NCBI RefSeq assembly: GCF_035621475.1 | Contig: NZ_CP141799.1 | Location: 2,778,501 to 2,842,500 of the forward strand | DNA: 64,000 nucleotides | From: Pseudomonas paeninsulae | GTDB taxonomy: Bacteria; Pseudomonadota; Gammaproteobacteria; Pseudomonadales; Pseudomonadaceae | Direction: 5' to 3' | In this document: piece after piece, positions 10,332 to 18,356 of the stretch | How the letters are laid out: each line of letters opens with the position of its first letter | Position numbering within the stretch: position 1 is the stretch's first letter | Program-made: the position numbers and the translations under genes | Notes under the pieces: model-generated | Seen by the model: the letters and a program-made list of their open reading frames with translations, nothing else | The model's database searches: none | Told to the model about the DNA's origin: nothing

Positions 10332-11332
10332 TTATTCAATGGCTTCGTCTTTTTCACTGCGACTGATAATCGCGGCTCCCACCAAGTCACCGGTTACATT
10401 CAAGGCGGTAGCCCCCATGCCAACCAGTGAGTCAATCGCTGCGAGCAGGGCAACCGTCTCGATCGGCAAACCTACTTGTGCGAACACGGTGGCGATCATG
10501 ATAATCCCGGCCCCTGGCACACCTGCCGTACCTATCGTTGCCAGAGTTCCAACGATTACGATTTGTACCATCTGCATCAGATCCAGCGGTGCACCGATCA
10601 CGTTGGCTGCAAAGACGGCCGATATCGCTATCCTGATTGCCGCCCCATCCATGTTGATCGTAGCCCCCAGAGGCAGAATCAAGCTATACGCCCGGTGGGA
10701 GAGTCCCATGTTGCTGGCAGCATTCATGGTAATCGGCAATGTACCGGAACTACTCTGAGTGGCGAAGGCGGTAACGATGGGGGTCCTCGCGTACCGAATG
10801 AAATTGCCGACCTTGACGCCCGATACAAGCATGGCCAAGCAATAAAGCCCCGCGTGCACGAACAAGGCGACATACAACACCAGCACCATGCCTGCCAATG
10901 ATGTAATGGTGGCGGTCCCCTGCTCTGCAACAGTACCGGCCACGATAGCGAATATTCCGATAGGCAAGTAGTGCAGCACGCCGTGCATGATCAGCATGGT
11001 AGCTTCGTTGAGCCCCTCGACAACCTTGAGTACCTGTCTGGCAGCATCTCCATAAACCGGAGATTCGCGCAGCTTTAGCAGTGCAAGGCCGAAGGTCACG
11101 GCCGTAAATATGATGCCAAGCATGTTCATCTGAGCAAAGGCTGTAAACAGATTGTCCGGAACGATACTGAGAATGACCTGAACGATACTTGCCTGCTTCT
11201 TCACATCGACCATGGCCTCGCTAGCAATCTGCATACCGGTGCCCGGAGACAGCAGCGACGCTACGGCAATGCCCACAATCATGGCAATGGCTGTCGTCAG
11301 CAGATACCAGACAATGGTTTTCCTGCCCAGGC
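10332..11332 (-). pseudogene. Sodium:dicarboxylate/glutamate symporter (SDF family), 5' end lost to IS21
   Basis: The remaining ~333 codons cover the C-terminal three quarters of a DAACS/SDF symporter, which imports C4-dicarboxylates, glutamate or related amino acids with sodium. Family hallmarks are the TQSSSGTLPITM serine-rich hairpin, LPLGATINMDGAAI, and GVPGAGIIMIATVF. The genuine protein begins at about SLGRKTIVWYLLTTAIAM; anything upstream in this frame (to 11417) is IS21 end sequence. The missing N-terminus does not appear on the other side of the element, so insertion was accompanied by deletion or later rearrangement. Confidence 0.85.
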
Positions 11333-11338
11333 TGCGGA

Positions 11339-11428
11339 TTCCACGGCCATCCGGCCACCTGTTCCATGAGCATCCGGCCACCGATTCCACGGTGATCCGG
11401 CCACCCGTTCCACGCACATCCGGCCACC
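11339..11428 (+). repeat. Four tandem repeats at the IS21 left end
   Basis: Four 21-bp units (TTCCAYG, three to four variable bases, ATCCGGCCACC) start at 11339, 11362, 11385 and 11408, a strict 23-bp period. One inverted copy is at the right end near 15510-15530. IS21 elements carry repeated transposase-binding sites at their ends, and these fit that role. Confidence 0.8.
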
Positions 11429-11498
11429 GTTCAGGCAGGCAGCAACGCAGGATTAATTCACTACCATCGACCTCTTTTATCGAAGCGAAGAGGTCGTT

Positions 11499-13028
11499 GT
11501 GGAGCGGTTATCCATGCGTAAGATTCGAGAAGTACTGCGTCTCAAGTTTGAGGTTGGTCTATCTGCCCGCCAGATCGCTGTCAGCCTGCAAGTGGGGCGA
11601 GCCACCGTCGGTGACTACCTCAATCGTTTTGCTGCCAGCGGCCTGACTTGGCCCTCTGCTCTGACCGACGCCGAGTTGCAACGGAGTCTTTTTCCACCAC
11701 TGCCCGCCGTCCCCAGTGAGCAGCGTCCTATGCCCGACTGGGCTTGGGCCCACGCCGAACTACGGCGCCCCGGCGTAACCCTGGCCCTGCTCTGGCAGGA
11801 GTATCGCCTCAGCCACCCGCAAGGCTTCCAGTACAGCTGGTTCTGCGAGCACTACCGCCTCTGGGCCGCCAAGGTCGATGTGGTCATGCGCCAGGAACAT
11901 CGCGCAGGCGAAAAGCTGTTCGTCGACTACGCCGGCCAAACCGTGCCGGTCATCGACCGGCAGACTGGGGAAATCCGTCAGACCCAGATATTCGTCGCCG
12001 TCCTGGGCGCCTCCAGCTACACCTTTGCCGAGGCCACCTGGTCGCAGAAACTGCCCGACTGGCTGGGCTCGCACGCGCGCTGCTTCGCTTTTCTCGGTGG
12101 GACGTCGGAGATCCTGGTGCCGGACAATCTGCGCAGCGGCGTCACCAAGGCGCATCGCTACGAGCCGGACATCAACCCCAGTTACCGCGACTTGGCCGAG
12201 CACTACGGGGTCGCTGTATTGCCCGCTCGCTCGCGTAAGCCGAGGGATAAAGCCAAGGTCGAAGTCGGTGTGCAGGTGGTCGAGCGCTGGATCCTCGCCG
12301 CGCTGCGCAACCGCCAGTTCTTCTCGCTGGGCGAACTCAATACGGCGATCGGCGTGCTGCTCGAACGCCTCAACCAAAGGCCCTTCAAGAAGCTGCCCGG
12401 CTCACGCCGCTCAGCCTTCGAGGCCATTGACCGCCCCGCACTGCAACCGCTGCCGGAACATCCGTACGTCTACGCCGAATGGAAAAAGGTACGGGTGCAC
12501 ATCGACTACCACGTCGAAGTCGACGGGCATTACTACTCCGTACCGTATCAGTTGGTGAAGCACCAGCTTGAAGTGCGGTTGACCGCGCAGACCGTTGAAT
12601 GCTTCCACGCCAACCAGCGTGTGGCCAGCCATCTGCGCTCGCCACATAAAGGCCGCCACACCACCCAAACCGAACACATGCCCAAGAGCCACCGCGAACA
12701 CGCCGAATGGACGCCGCAAAGGCTGATCCACTGGGCAGAGCAGACCGGGCCGAACACTGCCGGCGTCATCGCCTACATCCTCGAACGCCGGATCCATCCG
12801 CAGCACGGCTTCCGCGCCTGCCTGGGCATCCTGCGGCTGGGCAAACACCACGGCGAAGAGCGGCTGGAAGCCGCTTGTCAGCGAGCGCTGGCGCTGGGCG
12901 CATGCAGTTACAAAAGCCTCGAATCGATCCTGCGCCAAGGCCTGGAGCGGCTACCGCTGGGCCAGCAGAACCTGCCGCTGTTGCCCGACGAACACAGCAA
13001 CCTGCGTGGCCCCGGCTACTACCACTGA
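11499..13028 (+). CDS. istA: IS21-family transposase IstA
   Basis: IstA is the DDE transposase of IS21 elements and cuts and joins the element ends. The 509-residue protein has an N-terminal helix-turn-helix (VGLSARQIAVSLQVGRATVGDYL), then an rve-type catalytic core with Asp in LFVDYAGQTVPVID, Asp in LVPDNLRSGV and Glu in AKVEVGVQVVERW. The C-terminal part carries the usual HYYSVPYQLV segment. The GTG at 11499 (reading MERLSMRKIREVLRL) is preferred because AAGAGG lies 5 bp upstream and close relatives begin with this RLSMRKI pattern. The gene looks intact. Confidence 0.92.
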   Translation: MERLSMRKIREVLRLKFEVGLSARQIAVSLQVGRATVGDYLNRFAASGLTWPSALTDAELQRSLFPPLPAVPSEQRPMPDWAWAHAELRRPGVTLALLWQEYRLSHPQGFQYSWFCEHYRLWAAKVDVVMRQEHRAGEKLFVDYAGQTVPVIDRQTGEIRQTQIFVAVLGASSYTFAEATWSQKLPDWLGSHARCFAFLGGTSEILVPDNLRSGVTKAHRYEPDINPSYRDLAEHYGVAVLPARSRKPRDKAKVEVGVQVVERWILAALRNRQFFSLGELNTAIGVLLERLNQRPFKKLPGSRRSAFEAIDRPALQPLPEHPYVYAEWKKVRVHIDYHVEVDGHYYSVPYQLVKHQLEVRLTAQTVECFHANQRVASHLRSPHKGRHTTQTEHMPKSHREHAEWTPQRLIHWAEQTGPNTAGVIAYILERRIHPQHGFRACLGILRLGKHHGEERLEAACQRALALGACSYKSLESILRQGLERLPLGQQNLPLLPDEHSNLRGPGYYH

Positions 13029-13726
13029 CCTAAAAAAGGAGCACCAAAATGCTACCCAACCCGACTCTAGACAAGCTGCAAACCCTGCGCCTGCACGGCA
13101 TGATCAAAGCCTTGAGCGAGCAGCACGCAACACCGGACATCAACGACCTCAGCTTCGATGAACGCCTGGGACTGATGGTCGACCGCGAGCTGACTGAGCG
13201 TGAAAACGCACGTCTAACGACTCGCCTCAAAGCAGCCCGACTGCGCCACAACGCCTGCCTGGAAGACATCGATTACCGCAGCCCGCGCGGCTTGGACAAA
13301 TCCCTGATCCTGCAACTGGGCAGCGGCCAATGGCTACGCGACGGGCTGAACCTGATCATCGGCGGCCCCACTGGCGTGGGCAAAACCTGGCTCGCATGCG
13401 CGCTAGCACACAAGGCCTGCCGGGACGGCTACAGCGTGCGCTACCTGCGCCTGCCGCGCTTGATGGAAGAACTGGGCCTGGCCCACGGTGACGGCCGCTT
13501 CGCCAAACTGATGGCCGGTTATGCGAAGACCGATCTGCTGATCCTTGATGACTGGGGCCTGGCGCCGTTTACTGCGCCGCAACGACGCGACATGTTGGAA
13601 CTGCTGGACGACCGCTACGGGCATCGCTCAACACTGGTAACCAGCCAGATGCCCCCGGTGTCAGGCTAGTTGTCGCCTGAGCTGATTTATCAAAACGATA
13701 GATCGGGGGCGTCAAAGAGAGCTGTA

Positions 13727-14227
13727 ATGTCGAGCTATTCACCTGAGCGTAAAGCTGCCCTTATCCGTAAATTACTGCCGCCGCAAAACATGTCCGTGGC
13801 CGAGTTGTCGCGTCAAGAAGGTATCTCCCAAGCCACCCTGTATGCTTGGCGCACGAAGCTCAAAGCGGGAGGCGCGGTAGTGCCCGGAGACAAGAAAAAC
13901 GCCGATGACTGGCCGGCTGAAGCCAAGTTCGCAGCGGTATTGCACGCGGCCACCCTGAGCGAGATCGAGCTCAGCGAATACTGTCGTAGCAAGGGCTTGT
14001 ACCCTGAACAACTCAACGCGTGGCGCCAAGCCTGCATCAGTGGCCAGCTGTCTGCCCAGGCACAGCGTCAGGCTGATCGAGAGCAGGCGCGCGCCGACAA
14101 GAAACGCATCGCCGAGTTGGAGCGTGAACTGCGACGCAAGGACAAGGCGTTGGCGGAAACCGCCGCCATCCTGGTGCTGCGAAAAAAGATGAATGCCTTC
14201 TGGGGAAACGACAGCGAGGACGTTTGA
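13727..14227 (+). CDS. IS3-family transposase OrfA (helix-turn-helix subunit)
   Basis: OrfA supplies DNA binding for the IS3 transposase. From MSSYSPERKAALIRKLL the protein has a first helix-turn-helix (SVAELSRQEGISQATLYAWR, about residues 24-43), a second one (SEIELSEYCRSKGLYPEQLNAWR) and a C-terminal leucine-rich coiled coil (RIAELERELRRKDKALAET) typical of OrfA. The ATG at 13727 is chosen; a TTG at 13670 would lie close to the element end. The stop TGA overlaps the TTG of orfB (TTGA), so the two are coupled or joined by frameshifting. Confidence 0.85.
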   Translation: MSSYSPERKAALIRKLLPPQNMSVAELSRQEGISQATLYAWRTKLKAGGAVVPGDKKNADDWPAEAKFAAVLHAATLSEIELSEYCRSKGLYPEQLNAWRQACISGQLSAQAQRQADREQARADKKRIAELERELRRKDKALAETAAILVLRKKMNAFWGNDSEDV

Positions 14228-15279
14228 CCTCTCTGCCAGAACGGCAACAACTCGTTGAACGCTTTAACCATGCCGTTGCTTCTGGTGCACGCAAGGCAAT
14301 TGCCTGTGCAGAGATCGGGCTGTCGCTGCGCAGCCTGCAACGCTGGGCGCTGACACCTGTCATACAGGCCGATGTGCGTACGACCACACTACGTCCGCGA
14401 CCGAGCAATGCCCTGAGTGCTGAGGAGCGCCGCACCATCCTGGATGCCTGCAACAGCCCGCCATTCGCCAGCTTGCCGCCGAGTCAGATCGTGCCAAGGC
14501 TGGCCGATCAAGGTCGCTACCTAGCCTCAGAAGCCACCTTTTACCGCGTGCTGAAAGCCGCTGATCAGCTGCACCAACGTGGCCGCAGCCATGCGCCGCA
14601 CAAGCACGCCGCGCCGACCACGCACAGTGCGAGGAAGAGCAATCAGGTCTGGTCATGGGACATTACCTACCTGCAATCGCCGGTGCGCGGGCAGTATTAC
14701 TACCTGTACTTGATCGAGGATATCTACAGCCGCAAGGCCGTGGGCTGGGAGGTTTACGAGCAAGAAAGCGGCGAGCGTGCGGCCGAACTGATGCAGCGTA
14801 CCGTGCTCGGCGAGCGCTGCGCGGGCCAACCCTTGGTGCTGCACTCGGACAACGGCGCGCCGATGAAATCGGTGACGCTGCTGAGTAAGTTGTACGACCT
14901 GGGCATCACCCCATCGCGCGGACGACCGCGGGTGAGCAACGACAATCCCTACTCAGAGTCGCTGTTTAGAACCCTGAAATACTGCCCGCAATGGCCGCAG
15001 GATGGCTTTGCCGATTTGGACGCAGCACGCAGCTGGGTGCGCGATTTTATCCGCTGGTACAACCATGAGCACCGCCACAGCCGCATCCGCTTCGTGACCC
15101 CGGCACAGCGCCATCGTGGAGAGGATCAAGAAGTGCTAGCCAAGCGTCATGCGCTGTACCAGCAAGCCCGTCATAAACACCCGCATCGCTGGTCAGGTGC
15201 AACGCGAAATTGGCAACCTATCGGCGCCGTCACACTCAACCCGGAAAGGGAGCAGCCGGCACTGAAAATAGCAGCTTAA
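14224..15279 (+). CDS. IS3-family transposase OrfB (DDE catalytic subunit)
   Basis: OrfB carries the integrase-like catalytic core. The N-terminal third has a helix-turn-helix (GARKAIACAEIGLSLRSLQRW). The core follows: Asp in VWSWDITYLQSP, Asp in LVLHSDNGAPMKS, and Glu in NDNPYSESLFRTLKY, in DDE spacing. The frame starts at a TTG that overlaps the orfA stop, so it may be made as an OrfAB fusion by -1 frameshifting rather than alone. The gene is intact, so this element may still move. Confidence 0.88.
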   Translation: MTSLPERQQLVERFNHAVASGARKAIACAEIGLSLRSLQRWALTPVIQADVRTTTLRPRPSNALSAEERRTILDACNSPPFASLPPSQIVPRLADQGRYLASEATFYRVLKAADQLHQRGRSHAPHKHAAPTTHSARKSNQVWSWDITYLQSPVRGQYYYLYLIEDIYSRKAVGWEVYEQESGERAAELMQRTVLGERCAGQPLVLHSDNGAPMKSVTLLSKLYDLGITPSRGRPRVSNDNPYSESLFRTLKYCPQWPQDGFADLDAARSWVRDFIRWYNHEHRHSRIRFVTPAQRHRGEDQEVLAKRHALYQQARHKHPHRWSGATRNWQPIGAVTLNPEREQPALKIAA

Positions 15280-15575
15280 AAACACGGCTGACGCGACAAC
15301 TACCTTGCAAAACGCCGGATGCCGGTGGACAAATGGCACGATCTGATCGGCGATCCGACCCTGGGCGATGCGATCCTCGACCGACTGGTACATAACGCTT
15401 ACCGCATCGAACTGAAGGGCGAATCGATGCGTAGACGCACGACGAAATTGACGACATCGGGTACTTCAGACTAACAATGCAAATCTGCGTCGCTGCGCTC
15501 CGACTGCCTGGCCGGATGGCGTGGAATGCGCAAGCTAGCCCTGCTAAAAGCAAATTGGAACCACACATTCACTCG

Positions 15576-15594
15576 GTGGGGCAAAAAGTGGGGC
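15576..15594 (+). repeat. Direct repeat GTGGGGC, 12-bp period
   Basis: GTGGGGC occurs at 15576 and 15588 separated by AAAAA, just left of the tRNA-Pro attachment core. It could be an integrase arm site of a second, lost element, or chance. Low certainty. Confidence 0.3.
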
Positions 15595-15627
15595 CAAATT
15601 CAGCATTCAGTCAAAACTCCAGCCCAT

Positions 15628-15661
15628 AAAAAAATCCAGTCACCGCTAAGTGACTGGATTT
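15628..15661 (-). terminator. Terminator downstream of the tRNA-Pro 3' half
   Basis: A 12-bp perfect stem (AAATCCAGTCAC with GTGACTGGATTT, loop CGCTAA) is followed on the minus strand by seven T. It is 12 bp beyond the tRNA 3' end, so it is most likely the native terminator of the displaced tRNA-Pro gene. Confidence 0.85.
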
Positions 15662-15673
15662 TCTAGGATTATA

Positions 15674-15718
15674 TGGTCGGGACGGAGTGATTCGAACACT
15701 CTACCCCTAGCACCCCAT
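15674..15718 (-). tRNA. 3' half of tRNA-Pro(GGG): attachment-site copy, not a full tRNA
   Basis: On the minus strand the sequence starts in an anticodon loop ATGGGGT (anticodon GGG). It continues through the 3' anticodon stem, a perfect T-arm (GAGTG, TTCGAAT, CACTC), the acceptor strand CGTCCCG, discriminator A and encoded CCA. The bases upstream (CCTTT) do not pair with the anticodon stem GCTAG, and no 5' half exists here. This is the displaced tRNA end left when an island recombined into the gene. The intact tRNA should lie at the other island end, outside or lost from this window. Confidence 0.82.
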
Positions 15719-15846
15719 AAAGGTAAAGCTACATCCAAGGCCATCCGTACGATTCCAAACAATAACCGCCAACCACTTGATTTTGTTGAAACAAAGTCAT
15801 TCTATCGTCCAAAATGATCCGATAAAATCCTGCGATAGCCAATCTC

Positions 15847-15888
15847 AATTGGCAACCAATTGGCAACCAGCAGATCCTAATTGGCAAC
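15847..15888 (+). repeat. Three direct repeats AATTGGCAAC before the integrase
   Basis: Copies start at 15847, 15858 and 15879 (spacing 11 and 21 bp, one and two helical turns). Helically phased repeats between the attachment core and the integrase gene look like arm-type sites for the integrase or its excision factor. Confidence 0.6.
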
Positions 15889-15907
15889 GGAGAACGAGGA
15901 GCAGACC

Positions 15908-17245
15908 ATGGCGAAGATCACTGACAGGCAAATGACTGCCAAGCCAGGCATCAGCGACAAATGGCTCAGCGAGGTAGCCATTTGGGGGCACGGCAGCCTG
16001 GTCGCACGCATCACCCCCAGTGGCGAACGCCTGTTCTACTTCCGTTACTCTAAAAGCAGCGGCGAACGGGTTACCTACCCTATCGGCACCTACAGTCGCG
16101 ATGGCCATGAAGGCACCATGACCTTGGCGGAAGCTGGGCAACGGGCCAAAGAACTAGCCGGGTTACACAAAACCGGCATCAAGGATCTTCGGGAACACTT
16201 TGAAGACGAGGAAACCGCTCGTATTGCAGCTCGGAATGCCGAGTTGGCAAGGTTGATCAATGAGAAAGCTGCCATTGATGCAGAGCAAGCTCGACAGGCT
16301 GCACGCAAGACTGTTGCCGACCTATTCGAGCACTGGGCTAAGGTTGACCTTATCAACCGCAAGGACAAGGGCGCAGAGGCTCGTCGGATGTTTGAAAAGG
16401 ACGTTCTGCCCTTCTTGGGCGACTTGGCTGTCGCTGATGTGAAAAAGGGCCACATTACCGAGGTGACAGATACCCTCCTCGCTCGCGGTGTAAACCGTAT
16501 GGCCAAGATGGTTTTTTCGCTTATGCGTCAAATGTTCCGCTTTGCTGTAGACCGTGACCTGATCGAACACGATCCCAGTGCCAGTATCCGCAAAGCCAAG
16601 ATAGGTGGTAAAGACACTGAGCGCGACCGAGTACTGAGTGATGACGAAATCAAGCTGCTTGCTAAGAAAGCCCCTGATGCAGGGCTGCTAGTCACCACCG
16701 AAGCTGCAATCTGGATTGCCCTATCGACCTGCTGTCGAATTGGTGAGCTCCTGAGCGCCCGATGGGAGCATGTAGATCTGGAGCAAAACACTTGGCTGAT
16801 TCCGGCCGAGAATAGCAAAAACGGCAAGCCACACAGCATTATCCTTTCAGATTTTGCCATTAGCCACTTCAAGCGCGTAAAGCAAAGTAATAGCCTGTCA
16901 CCTTGGTGCTACCCGAACACCTACATAACTGACCATGTATGCCCTAAAACAGTAACTAAGCAGCTAGGTGATCGCCAGCGCCTTCCAGAACAAGGCTCCA
17001 TGAGCCGACGTAGCGCCAAAGCCCAAGCACTCTTGCTTCCAGGCGGCAAGTGGACGCCTCATGATCTGCGGCGTACAGGCGCGACGATTATGACTGCACT
17101 TGGCGTGCTTCCTGAAGTGGCTGAACGCTGCCTCAACCACACAGAGGAAAACAAGGTAAAACGCATTTATCAGCGTCACAGCTATGCCAAAGAAATGGCG
17201 GAGGCTTGGGAAGTTCTCGGTAAGCATTTATCCAATCTGATATAA
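15908..17245 (+). CDS. int: Tyrosine integrase (P4/DUF4102-like) of the tRNA-Pro island
   Basis: The enzyme integrates and excises the island at tRNA-Pro. The ~445-residue protein has an N-terminal DUF4102-like arm-binding domain (GSLVARITPSGERLFYFRY), a core-binding helical domain (about 135-235) and a C-terminal catalytic domain. Catalytic residues are Arg in STCCRIGELLSARW, the HxxR box in WTPHDLRRTGATIM, His in CLNHTEENKVKRIY and Tyr in the same segment. The ATG at 15908 has GAGGAG 6 bp upstream, so a TTG reading from 15881 is rejected. It is transcribed away from the attachment site and looks intact. Confidence 0.92.
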   Translation: MAKITDRQMTAKPGISDKWLSEVAIWGHGSLVARITPSGERLFYFRYSKSSGERVTYPIGTYSRDGHEGTMTLAEAGQRAKELAGLHKTGIKDLREHFEDEETARIAARNAELARLINEKAAIDAEQARQAARKTVADLFEHWAKVDLINRKDKGAEARRMFEKDVLPFLGDLAVADVKKGHITEVTDTLLARGVNRMAKMVFSLMRQMFRFAVDRDLIEHDPSASIRKAKIGGKDTERDRVLSDDEIKLLAKKAPDAGLLVTTEAAIWIALSTCCRIGELLSARWEHVDLEQNTWLIPAENSKNGKPHSIILSDFAISHFKRVKQSNSLSPWCYPNTYITDHVCPKTVTKQLGDRQRLPEQGSMSRRSAKAQALLLPGGKWTPHDLRRTGATIMTALGVLPEVAERCLNHTEENKVKRIYQRHSYAKEMAEAWEVLGKHLSNLI

Positions 17246-17304
17246 ACAGCTACTCCAACCACCCTGAGAAAAACCAGCAGCGCTACACAAGGACACGATT
17301 AAAA

Positions 17305-18339
17305 ATGAAAAACGCCGAGCTTGTTATATCAGTAACTGCACTTCTTGAGGAGCACAGCATCTCCGAAAGTGAACTAAAAGACAGCATCGAAAAATTTCAG
17401 ATCCCCCTTCTATGCCGCTGCCCGAAAACAGTTGAAGTTCACGTATCAGGCTCGGCATTCGTCCCAAATGACGATACTCCCAGAACAGTAAATATTCCAC
17501 GCAAACGGCATAAAGGCACTCCTTTCAACGCGGACCACGACTATCATTCAAAAGTAGACCTAGACATAATATTTCTTTCCATCAGCACCGCCGAATGGGA
17601 GAAAATCGCCAATTATGGCGAGACCGTAACATCCAATTTTACGCAATGTTTTTTTCACCAAAACGGAAATGGCCTTACTCAAGCCTCAGCACACTTTCTG
17701 CTAAAGTCCAGTTTAAAACCACTTAAAGGCATCATAGAAGACGCAGATCTCTTCACCACCTCAACAATCTCACCCCACGAGATAGAAAAGATATTAATTA
17801 GTAAAAACGACATATTTATAAAAACAGAGGACTCAAACAGAATTATAGAATCAGCAGCAGAGACCAACAAACACCACAAAGAAAACAAAAAACCAATATG
17901 GCAATCAGACAATCTTTTCGAATTAAACAAAGCCTCAGATATATTTATCTCCGAAACAAATATCACCTCAGAGAAGGAGCGAATGGAGCTTATCGGAAAA
18001 ATAAAAAAATACTTAGAGGGGAAATTCGATTTTAAGGGAAAAGATTCACTCGAACAAGCTGCCTTCGCAATTTTACCCAACGAACACTACCACGCCGAAG
18101 TATCGAATAATAAACTTCCCATAAAGCTCTCAAAGCAATACCCAAAACACGCATCTACCGCACTCATACTTATCAATACAGCGGCAAAGAGCATCTGGAA
18201 AGATAGTCAAAAAACAGTTCAGAAAGCTCCAGCCAAAAGAGCAGAAATCATAACATTTCTACAAAATTCAGAGTGGGGGCTCACGGAGAAATTGATCAGC
18301 GCAGCAGCTACCATCATCAGCCTAAAGTCCAGAAAATAA
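17305..18339 (+). CDS. Unknown AT-rich island protein, 344 residues
   Basis: No family is recognised with certainty. The gene is far more AT-rich than its neighbours. The protein is hydrophilic without signal peptide or membrane span. An N-terminal helical segment precedes cysteines in PLLCRCPKTVEVHV and a beta-rich region ending in DYHSKVDLDIIFLSI, and the middle is lysine/asparagine-rich. The last ~75 residues (HASTALILINTAAKSIW to SAAATIISLKSRK) resemble a helical tail found in other integrase-adjacent proteins, as I recall. It sits 59 bp after the integrase with its own AAGGA, the usual cargo position in satellites. A host-takeover or defence role is possible but not shown. Confidence 0.6.
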   Translation: MKNAELVISVTALLEEHSISESELKDSIEKFQIPLLCRCPKTVEVHVSGSAFVPNDDTPRTVNIPRKRHKGTPFNADHDYHSKVDLDIIFLSISTAEWEKIANYGETVTSNFTQCFFHQNGNGLTQASAHFLLKSSLKPLKGIIEDADLFTTSTISPHEIEKILISKNDIFIKTEDSNRIIESAAETNKHHKENKKPIWQSDNLFELNKASDIFISETNITSEKERMELIGKIKKYLEGKFDFKGKDSLEQAAFAILPNEHYHAEVSNNKLPIKLSKQYPKHASTALILINTAAKSIWKDSQKTVQKAPAKRAEIITFLQNSEWGLTEKLISAAATIISLKSRK

Positions 18340-18356
18340 TAGGCCCCAAGACATGC

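Larger units (their letters stand above)
13654..15317 (+). mobile_element. IS3-family element nested in istB
   Basis: The 1664-bp element carries orfA and orfB of an IS3-type transposase. Its ends share CTAGTTGTCGC / GTAGTTGTCGC in inverted orientation about 12 bp from the tips, with weaker matches outside. GATGCC is duplicated directly at both sides (13648-13653 and 15318-15323); depending on how the ends are drawn the duplication is 5 or 6 bp. Excising one copy restores istB, which fixes the boundaries. Confidence 0.85.
13049..15474 (+). pseudogene. istB: IS21 helper ATPase IstB, interrupted by IS3-family element
   Basis: IstB is the AAA+ ATPase that assists IstA. The first ~201 codons are intact up to LVTSQMP, including Walker A GGPTGVGKTWLACAL and Walker B DLLILDDWGLAPF. 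The reading then enters the inserted element and stops at 13669. The missing tail resumes at 15318 as [21 protein letters not shown] and ends SGTSD at 15474. Rejoining at the duplicated GATGCC restores the frame exactly. An AAGGAG lies 8 bp upstream of the ATG. The break should abolish normal IstB and so autonomous movement of the IS21 element. Confidence 0.9.
11333..15532 (+). mobile_element. IS21-family element, split by a nested IS3-family element
   Basis: The left end TGCGGATTCCACGG (11333) and the right end, which reads TGCGCATTCCACG in reverse complement (ending 15532), form imperfect terminal inverted repeats starting with TG, as in IS21. Inside are istA and istB in that order with the usual short gap. 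Without the 1664-bp insertion in istB the element would be about 2.5 kb, normal for IS21. The left flank is an SDF symporter gene and the right flank is tRNA-Pro downstream DNA, so no target duplication is recognisable. Confidence 0.88.

Noticed and set aside
11339..11428. CRISPR-like array of four repeats
   Set aside because: Spacers would be only 2 bp, and the units sit at an IS21 end with an inverted partner at the other end, so they are transposase sites.
15674..15718. Complete tRNA gene
   Set aside because: The 5' half, D-arm and pairing partner of the anticodon stem are missing; only the 3' half from the anticodon loop on is present.
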